Positions 58,989 to 64,000 of a stretch of DNA of 64,000 bases are shown piece by piece. The position numbers and the translations under genes were made by a program. Position 1 is the first letter of the stretch, and every line of letters begins with the position of its first letter. This stretch comes from Methylobacterium haplocladii. GTDB lineage: Bacteria > Pseudomonadota > Alphaproteobacteria > Rhizobiales > Beijerinckiaceae. The DNA is taken from the NCBI RefSeq assembly GCF_007992175.1, contig NZ_BJZT01000007.1, positions 1 through 64,000 on the forward strand. Reading direction: 5' to 3'. A model generated the notes under the pieces. The model was not told the DNA's origin, did not search any database, and saw nothing but the letters and a program-made list of their open reading frames with translations.

Positions 58989-60587
58989 CTACGACAGCGA
59001 CAGAAAGCGCGTCGGCGCAACGTTGCGCAGGTTCGGGTGGACGCCATGCAGCCGGGGCGAGACCAGCGCTTTCGAGCGGTAGTGCAGCACCGGGATCCAA
59101 GGCAGTTCGTTCACCACGATGGTTTCCGCCTCGAACAGGAGACCGGCGCGCCGGGCGACGTCGCGCTCGGAGGCAGCCTTAACCAGCAATCCATCGAATG
59201 TCGGGCTCGACCACTTCCCGGCGTTGAACCCGTCATTGCCGGTCTTCAGCAGAAACAAGAAGTTCTGCGGGTCGGCATAATCGGCGTACCAGGAGTAGCG
59301 GGCGAGGTCGAAATCGCCGCCGTCCCGCAGGTAGGCGAAGTGGGTCTTGGCGTCCGTGTTGACGAGCCGGGTCTCGATGCCGAGGCCGCGCCACATGTCG
59401 GCCAGCGCCACCGCCGTGTTGCGGTTGTTGTCGGTCGTGTTGAAGCGGTACTCGATTGTGAGCGGTGTCTTGCCGGACCCGTATCCGGCCTCCGCCAGCA
59501 GCGCCCGCGCCTGCTCCTCGCGGTCGATCGGCAGGATCTCGCGGCCCGGCAGTTCCGGTGGATCGCGGTAGTTGTCGAGGCCCGGCGGGCAGAGCGAGTA
59601 GGCCGGCCCCATGGTCTCGCCCCAGACGGCCTGGGCTAGGAATTCGCGGTCGATCATCAGCGACAGCGCGCGGCGGATGCGGACGTCGTCGAACGGTTTC
59701 TTCCGCACATTCACCGCGATCGCCATCAATCCCAGCACCGGGCTGAGCTGGACCTGATCGCCGAAGCGCCGCCGCAGCGACACCATCTGGTCGGCCGGAA
59801 GGTCCGACAGGGAATCGACCTCGCCGGCCGCGTAGCGCCGCACGGCGGCCGAGAGATCCGGCGTCGGGATAAAGGCGACGGTCTCGATCGGGATCGCGGC
59901 GCTGTCGCGAAAATGCGGGTTCTTCGTCAGCGTGATGCGGTCGTTCGGCACCATGTCGACGAGGGCGTAGGAGCCGTTCGAGACGAGCCGGCCGGGCCGG
60001 GTGAAGGCGTCGCCGTATTGCGCGATCGAGGGCCGGTGCACCGGCAGCGAGGTCTGGTGCGTCAGGAGTTCGAGCAGGTAGGGCACCGGCTCGGCGAGGA
60101 CGATCACCACGGTCCGCGGATCCGGCGCGGTCACGCCGAGCGTCTCCGGCGCCGCCTCCCCGCGGTTCACCGCGGCGGCGCCCCGGATCGGATAGAGCAC
60201 CTCGGCATATTTCGCCGCCGTCTTCGGATCGAGAATGCGGCGCAGGCCGAACACGAAGTCTTCGGCCGTGACCGGATCGCCGTTCGACCAGCGCCCGTCG
60301 GAGCGTAGGGTGAACGTGTAGGTCAGGCGGTCGTCCGAGACGATCCAGCTCTCGGCCGCACCCGGGATGATCGTGCCATAGTTGTCGTAGGTGAGAAGCC
60401 CCTCGTAGAGGTCGCGCAGGATATGCGCTTCGGCCACCGTCGAGGCCTTGTGCGGATCGAGCGTCTCCGGATCGGCATCGTTGCCGCGCCGGTAGTTTTT
60501 GGTGCTAGCCTGCGCGGGTTGCCCCAGGGACAGGCCGAGCCCCAGCGCCGCACTGCCCTTGAGCCAGGAGCGCCGGGCGATCGTCAT
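58989..60587 (-). CDS. ABC transporter periplasmic peptide-binding protein (family 5)
   Basis: A 532-residue solute-binding protein of the OppA/DppA family. N-terminal RRSWLKGSAALGLGLSLG resembles a twin-arginine signal, ending QPAQA. The family-5 start is NDADPETLDPHKASTVAEAH, with GLLTYDNYGTIIPGAAESW, FTLRSDGRWSNGDPVTAEDF, and YSWYADYADPQNFLFL near the ligand pocket. It delivers ligand, probably peptides, to the two permeases downstream. ATG 60587 is chosen as the start of the signal. Confidence 0.93.
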   Translation of the reverse strand: MTIARRSWLKGSAALGLGLSLGQPAQASTKNYRRGNDADPETLDPHKASTVAEAHILRDLYEGLLTYDNYGTIIPGAAESWIVSDDRLTYTFTLRSDGRWSNGDPVTAEDFVFGLRRILDPKTAAKYAEVLYPIRGAAAVNRGEAAPETLGVTAPDPRTVVIVLAEPVPYLLELLTHQTSLPVHRPSIAQYGDAFTRPGRLVSNGSYALVDMVPNDRITLTKNPHFRDSAAIPIETVAFIPTPDLSAAVRRYAAGEVDSLSDLPADQMVSLRRRFGDQVQLSPVLGLMAIAVNVRKKPFDDVRIRRALSLMIDREFLAQAVWGETMGPAYSLCPPGLDNYRDPPELPGREILPIDREEQARALLAEAGYGSGKTPLTIEYRFNTTDNNRNTAVALADMWRGLGIETRLVNTDAKTHFAYLRDGGDFDLARYSWYADYADPQNFLFLLKTGNDGFNAGKWSSPTFDGLLVKAASERDVARRAGLLFEAETIVVNELPWIPVLHYRSKALVSPRLHGVHPNLRNVAPTRFLSLS

Positions 60588-60610
60588 GGGCGCCCGGCTC
60601 GCGCCTCGCC

Positions 60611-60702
60611 CGTCATTGCGAGCGCAGCGAAGCAATCCAGGGCCAACGCGCCGACGTCACGGGTGTGGCCCTGGATTGCGTCGCCTCCGGCTCGCAATGA
60701 CG
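60611..60702. repeat. palindromic intergenic repeat, family A
   Basis: A 92-base inverted repeat, CGTCATTGCGAGCGCAGCG at the left and CTCCGGCTCGCAATGACG at the right, inner pair CCAGGGCC / GGCCCTGG. It lies between the binding-protein gene and the GlcG-like gene. Confidence 0.9.
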
Positions 60703-60716
60703 GATGGGTCATTCTG

Positions 60717-61154
60717 TCAGGCCCCGGTCTCCGCGCGAAAGCCCGCGGCCTCGATACCGGCCACCGCGCAGATCTCGTCGTTGTCCGAAGTGTCGCCGGA
60801 GATGCCGACCGCGCCCAGCAGGCGGCCCTCGACGTCACGGATCAGCACGCCGCCGGGCACCGGCACCAACGCATCCGGCCCGACGAGATGGCTCACCGCC
60901 GCCACGAATTCTGGCTGGGCCTCGGCCCGCTTGGCGATGGCCCGCGAGCCGAGGCCGAGCGCCAGCGCGCCATTGGCCTTGCCCCGCGCGATCTCGGCGC
61001 GGCGCAGCGAGGTGCCGTCCTCGGCCGCGAGGCTCTTGAGGGCGCCACGGGCGTCGTAGACCACCACGCAAAGCGGCTTCAGGTCGCGCTCACGCGCGGT
61101 CTGAAGCGCTGTGGCAACGAGGGTCTGTGCCGCGGAGAGCGTCAGGTCGGGCAT
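60717..61154 (-). CDS. GlcG/HbpS family protein
   Basis: A 145-residue protein of the HbpS-like (GlcG) family: MPDLTLSAAQTLVATALQTARE, LCVVVYDARGALKSLAAEDG, and GGVLIRDVEGRLLGAVGISG DTSDNDE with the terminal CAVAGIEAAG. Members bind heme or are encoded with glycolate-oxidation and dehydratase genes. Catalytic role unclear. It is probably cytoplasmic since no signal is seen. It lies upstream of the binding-protein gene on the same strand. Confidence 0.9.
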   Translation of the reverse strand: MPDLTLSAAQTLVATALQTARERDLKPLCVVVYDARGALKSLAAEDGTSLRRAEIARGKANGALALGLGSRAIAKRAEAQPEFVAAVSHLVGPDALVPVPGGVLIRDVEGRLLGAVGISGDTSDNDEICAVAGIEAAGFRAETGA

Positions 61155-61293
61155 CGGACTTCCTCGATCGGTAACGTGGCAAAGGCCAACGTCGATAGCG
61201 CGCGGATGGGCAGGGTTGCAAACACGCGCCCTGGCCGTCGCGTGCGCGCAATCTAGTTGCCGCCACCGACTCCACTTCCGGAAGAGGTCCCGC

Positions 61294-62016
61294 ATGACGA
61301 CGACCGAGCGTCCCCACGTCATCTGTCACATGACGAGTTCGGTGGATGGCCGCATCAAGACGCGGCGCTGGACGACTCTCGACGCCGACGACCACTACGA
61401 GACCATCCACGAGCGCCTCGACGGCGACGCCTGGATGTGCGGCCGCATCACCATGCAGGGCTATGCCGACAGCGCGAAGCCGCTGTCCGAACAGCCCGAC
61501 GCCAGCGAGGCCATCGACCGCTCCGACCACATCGCACGGACCGACGCCGCCGCCTACGCGATCGCGCTGGACGCCCACGGCCGCCTCGACTGGGGTGCCC
61601 GCAACGACATCGAGGGCGACCACGTCGTCGTCGTGCTCACCGCCGCCGTTTCGGACGACCACCTGCGGCGGCTGCGTGCGGGAGGCCAGTCCTACATCAT
61701 AGCCGGCGAAACAACTGTCGACTTCCCGCTGGCCCTCCGGAAGCTGCGCCAGCATTTCGGCATCGCGCGGCTGCTGGTGGAAGGCGGCGGGCGCATCAAC
61801 GGCTCGATGCTGAAGGCCGGCGTGGTGGACGAGCTGAGCCTTCTCGTCGCGCCGGCCGTCGATGGGCTCATCGGCACTCCGGCCCTGTTCGACGTCGAGG
61901 GGGGTGAGGACGAGAGTCTGGCATCCAAGTGCCGGCTGACATTGACGGGTTGCGAGCAACTCGACGGCGGGACCGTGTGGCTGCGCTATGGGATCAGTAC
62001 CGTCGAGGCATCGTAA
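61294..62016 (+). CDS. RibD C-terminal-like reductase
   Basis: A 240-residue stand-alone reductase domain of the dihydrofolate-reductase-like fold, similar to the C-terminal half of RibD: VICHMTSSVDGRIKTRRWTT near residues 9-28, DAWMCGRITMQGY near 44, and LLVEGGGRINGSMLKAGVVD ELSL near 170. It uses NAD(P)H; such free-standing proteins often reduce unknown pyrimidine- or pterin-like substrates. It starts after a clear GGAAGAGG site and is divergent from the GlcG-like gene. A pair of stable hairpins follows at 62025-62076. Confidence 0.9.
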   Translation: MTTTERPHVICHMTSSVDGRIKTRRWTTLDADDHYETIHERLDGDAWMCGRITMQGYADSAKPLSEQPDASEAIDRSDHIARTDAAAYAIALDAHGRLDWGARNDIEGDHVVVVLTAAVSDDHLRRLRAGGQSYIIAGETTVDFPLALRKLRQHFGIARLLVEGGGRINGSMLKAGVVDELSLLVAPAVDGLIGTPALFDVEGGEDESLASKCRLTLTGCEQLDGGTVWLRYGISTVEAS

Positions 62017-62024
62017 GGCTCAAA

Positions 62025-62076
62025 GGCAGGACCGTTCGAATGGAACGGTCCTGCCACCACCGGCGCCTCGCCGGTG
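62025..62076 (+). terminator. tandem hairpins after the RibD-like gene
   Basis: Two stem-loops in a row: a perfect 13-base-pair stem GGCAGGACCGTTC / GAACGGTCCTGCC (62025-62055, loop GAATG) and a second, CCACCGGCG / CGCCGGTGG with a CCT loop (62055-62075). There is no T-run, but the pair, eight bases after the stop codon, is a likely transcript end. Confidence 0.65.
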
Positions 62077-62194
62077 GCAGCCCATCAGCGAGTGTCGCGT
62101 TCCAGGATCGGCCGTAGCCATGCTTCGAGGCCCGCTGGCGTGGGCAACGCAGGATGAGGGGCGTCGTGGCTGCCAAGGAGCGGCAGCGCGATCG

Positions 62195-62722
62195 TCACTG
62201 TCCCGCTAGACAGGTCTGCACCACCTCGCGGTACCCCGCTTCGCCCACATCGCTGCGCTGGAGCCGCACCGTCTTCGGGCCTGCCTGCAACTGCACCTCG
62301 CTCGCCCCCCAGATCGCCTTCCAGACCTCGCCGCCCTTCTCCAGGGCGACGGCGGTGACGTCCCAGTTGAAGGTGTAGTCGGAGAGGGCGACCTTCGAGA
62401 CCTGCAGGCCGAAGCTCGCGCCGCCGGCGGCGACGCTGCCCTTGCCGTTCGCCTTGGCGAAGACGGCGGCGGCCTGCTTGGCGTCGAGGTTATGCACCGT
62501 CGCAAAAAAGTCGCCGGGGGCGGCACAGCCGATCTCGGCGATCAGGCATTCGAGCGCATTGTCCTCGTCGCAGAGCGAATCGTACACGACGATCTTGGCC
62601 GCGGCGTCGTCCTTGACGATGCGGCTGCGCGGCGCGGCTTCCCCCGCGACGGGGGCGAGGCAGAGCAGAACGACGACGAGCCGCTGGATCACGCTGGCGA
62701 TCTCCCGGCGGCTTTTTTGCAA
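62195..62722 (-). CDS. secreted hypothetical protein
   Basis: A 175-residue protein with a signal peptide (about 1-29, VVVLLCLAPVAGEAA). The mature part contains cysteines in DSLCDEDNALECLIAEIGCAA (three in 21 residues) and one near the end (QTCLAGQ), which suggests disulfides. It has no known domain. It lies 33 bases downstream of the Atm1-type gene on the same strand and may be transcribed with it. Confidence 0.65.
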   Translation of the reverse strand: MQKSRREIASVIQRLVVVLLCLAPVAGEAAPRSRIVKDDAAAKIVVYDSLCDEDNALECLIAEIGCAAPGDFFATVHNLDAKQAAAVFAKANGKGSVAAGGASFGLQVSKVALSDYTFNWDVTAVALEKGGEVWKAIWGASEVQLQAGPKTVRLQRSDVGEAGYREVVQTCLAGQ

Positions 62723-62755
62723 GGTGCCGCCGGGACTTCGATACCGCGAAGATGG

Positions 62756-64000
62756 TTAAGGGGCCGCAACCTCGAGCTCGCGTTCGTCCGCGTCGGTCTC
62801 CTCCACCCGGGCCAGCGCCTCGCGCGCCGCATCCTCCTGGCGCTGGCGGTTCCAAAGGGCGGCGTAGACGCCGTTGCGGGCCAGCAGCGTGGTGTGGTCG
62901 CCGCGCTCGACGATGCGGCCGTGGTCGAGCACCAGGATCGCGTCGGCGTTCACCACCGTCGAGAGCCGGTGGGCGATCACCAGCGTGGTGCGGCCCTGGC
63001 TGACCCGGTCGAGGGCCGTCTGGATGTCGCGCTCGGTGAAGCTGTCGAGGGCCGAGGTCGCCTCGTCGAGGACGAGGATCGGCGGGCCTTTCAGGATGGT
63101 GCGGGCGATGGCGACGCGTTGCTTCTCGCCGCCGGACAGCTTCAGCCCGCGCTCGCCCACCGGGGTGTCGTAGCCTTCGGGCAGGCTCTCGATGAAGCGG
63201 TCGATCTGGGCGGAGCGGGCGGCCTCGCGCACCTCCGCCTCGGAGGCCTCCCAGCGGCCGTAGCGGATGTTGTAGCCGATGGTGTCGTTGAACAGCACGG
63301 TGTCCTGCGGGACCATGCCGATGGCCGCGCGCAGCGCATCCTGGCGGATCGCGGAGATGTCCTGGCCGTCGATGAGGATGCGGCCGCCCTGCGGCTCGTA
63401 GAACCGGAACAGCAGGCGCGAGAGCGTCGACTTGCCGGCGCCGGAAGGGCCGACGATGGCCACCGTCTGCCCGGCCGGCACCTCGAACGACACGCCCTTG
63501 AGGATCGGCCGGCTGGGGATGTAGGCGAAGCGCACGTCCTCGAAGCGCACCGTTCCGCGCGGGACCCGGAGCGGGGGGGCGCCGGGCTTGTCCGCGATCT
63601 CGGGGTTCTGGTCGAGGATGCGGAACATGTCGTCGATGTCGATCAGCGCCTGTTTGATCTCGCGGTAGATCATGCCCATGAAGTTGAGCGGCATCGCGAG
63701 CTGCACCAGCATCGTGTTGACGAGCACGAAGCCGCCGATGGTGGCGCGCCCGGCCATGATGTCGGTGGCGGCGAGCCACATCACGCAGGTCATGCCGAGG
63801 GTGAAGATCACCGCCTGACCGGCATTGAGCACGGCGAGCGAGACGTAGGTCTGCGTCGAGGCCTTTTCGTACTTGGCCATCGAGCCGTCGTAGCGCTCGG
63901 TCTCGCGGGACTCGGCGCCGAAGTACTTCACGGTTTCGTAGTTCAGGAGTGAGTCGACGGCCTTGGAGTTGGCGTCGGTGTCGGACGCGTTCATCCGCTT
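62756..64000 (-). CDS. Atm1-type ABC exporter (N-terminus outside window)
   Basis: The C-terminal 415 residues of a half-type ABC exporter; the gene runs off the right edge. The sequence DSLLNYETVKYFGAESRETE with NASDTDANSKAV before it is the signature of Atm1/ABCB7 transporters of mitochondria and alphaproteobacteria, which export glutathione-related compounds linked to Fe-S cluster and heavy-metal handling. The last two helices are followed by the ATPase: Walker A GPSGAGKST near 180 of the visible part, LSGGEKQR, and ILVLDEATSALD. It is the upstream neighbour of the secreted-protein gene. Confidence 0.93.
   Translation of the reverse strand, partial: KRMNASDTDANSKAVDSLLNYETVKYFGAESRETERYDGSMAKYEKASTQTYVSLAVLNAGQAVIFTLGMTCVMWLAATDIMAGRATIGGFVLVNTMLVQLAMPLNFMGMIYREIKQALIDIDDMFRILDQNPEIADKPGAPPLRVPRGTVRFEDVRFAYIPSRPILKGVSFEVPAGQTVAIVGPSGAGKSTLSRLLFRFYEPQGGRILIDGQDISAIRQDALRAAIGMVPQDTVLFNDTIGYNIRYGRWEASEAEVREAARSAQIDRFIESLPEGYDTPVGERGLKLSGGEKQRVAIARTILKGPPILVLDEATSALDSFTERDIQTALDRVSQGRTTLVIAHRLSTVVNADAILVLDHGRIVERGDHTTLLARNGVYAALWNRQRQEDAAREALARVEETDADERELEVAAP

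Noticed and set aside
54539-60702. Family-A repeats considered as insertion-sequence ends
   Set aside because: Elements are only 92 bases long, with no transposase or target duplication seen; better described as palindromic intergenic repeats.

Overview
This is GC-rich chromosomal DNA from an alphaproteobacterium of the order Hyphomicrobiales, most likely Methylobacterium or Methylorubrum. The evidence is gene content and gene order: the lptC-lptA-lptB / rpoN / hpf / ptsN block, phaA-phaB with phaR, the mnmG-rsmG-parA-parB block with parS sites, EcfG-type stress sigma factor, and many palindromic intergenic repeats. The order of mnmG, rsmG, parA, parB and the clustered parS sites suggest that the right half lies near the chromosome origin, although no DnaA-box cluster or origin was seen. 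No rRNA, tRNA, CRISPR array, insertion sequence or prophage was recognised.

Layout. 1-6.3 kb: a divergent PEP-carboxylase-like gene (cut by the window edge), small envelope proteins, a cupin, and an aldo/keto reductase broken by one in-frame amber codon next to a divergent LysR regulator. 6.4-9.5 kb: polyhydroxybutyrate genes phaB, phaA and regulator phaR. 10-14.8 kb: rpmF, a DoxX protein, a helix-hairpin-helix protein, an RNase D-type exonuclease and the LPS-transport operon lptC-lptA-lptB. 15.3-20.6 kb: rpoN, hpf, ptsN, a small secreted protein and an ABC-F ATPase. 20.7-31.5 kb: a porin, an alpha/beta hydrolase, a sensor histidine kinase, an MFS exporter, a repeat-rich OmpA-family protein, a DUF2865 protein and a CreA protein. 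31.5-36 kb: a YefM-YoeB toxin-antitoxin pair with a recognisable operator, cysS, a NepR-EcfG fusion sigma factor, and a class II glutamine amidotransferase. 36-41 kb: a two-gene orphan piece of alternative complex III (ActC-ActD fusion plus ActF) and a chromate transporter. 41-45 kb: glyQ, a DUF1223 protein, then an MXKDX-repeat protein, an ECF sigma factor and an NrsF-type anti-sigma factor. 44.7-48.2 kb: a three-gene operon of basic amino acid decarboxylase, GNAT acetyltransferase and lipoprotein. 48.4-54.5 kb: parB, parA, rsmG, mnmG and holA (all minus strand). 54.7-64 kb: an MFS transporter, peptide-type ABC permeases and binding protein, a GlcG-like protein, a RibD-like reductase, a secreted protein and the C-terminal part of an Atm1-type exporter.

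Most of the window is ordinary housekeeping sequence. The points most worth following are the single-chain NepR-EcfG sigma factor, the ActCD/ActF module that lacks its catalytic subunits, the sigma-factor/anti-sigma/MXKDX cluster with a SigF-like promoter, the PEP-carboxylase-like protein with altered active-site loops, the amber-interrupted reductase, the parS sites inside rsmG, and three families of near-constant-length palindromic repeats.
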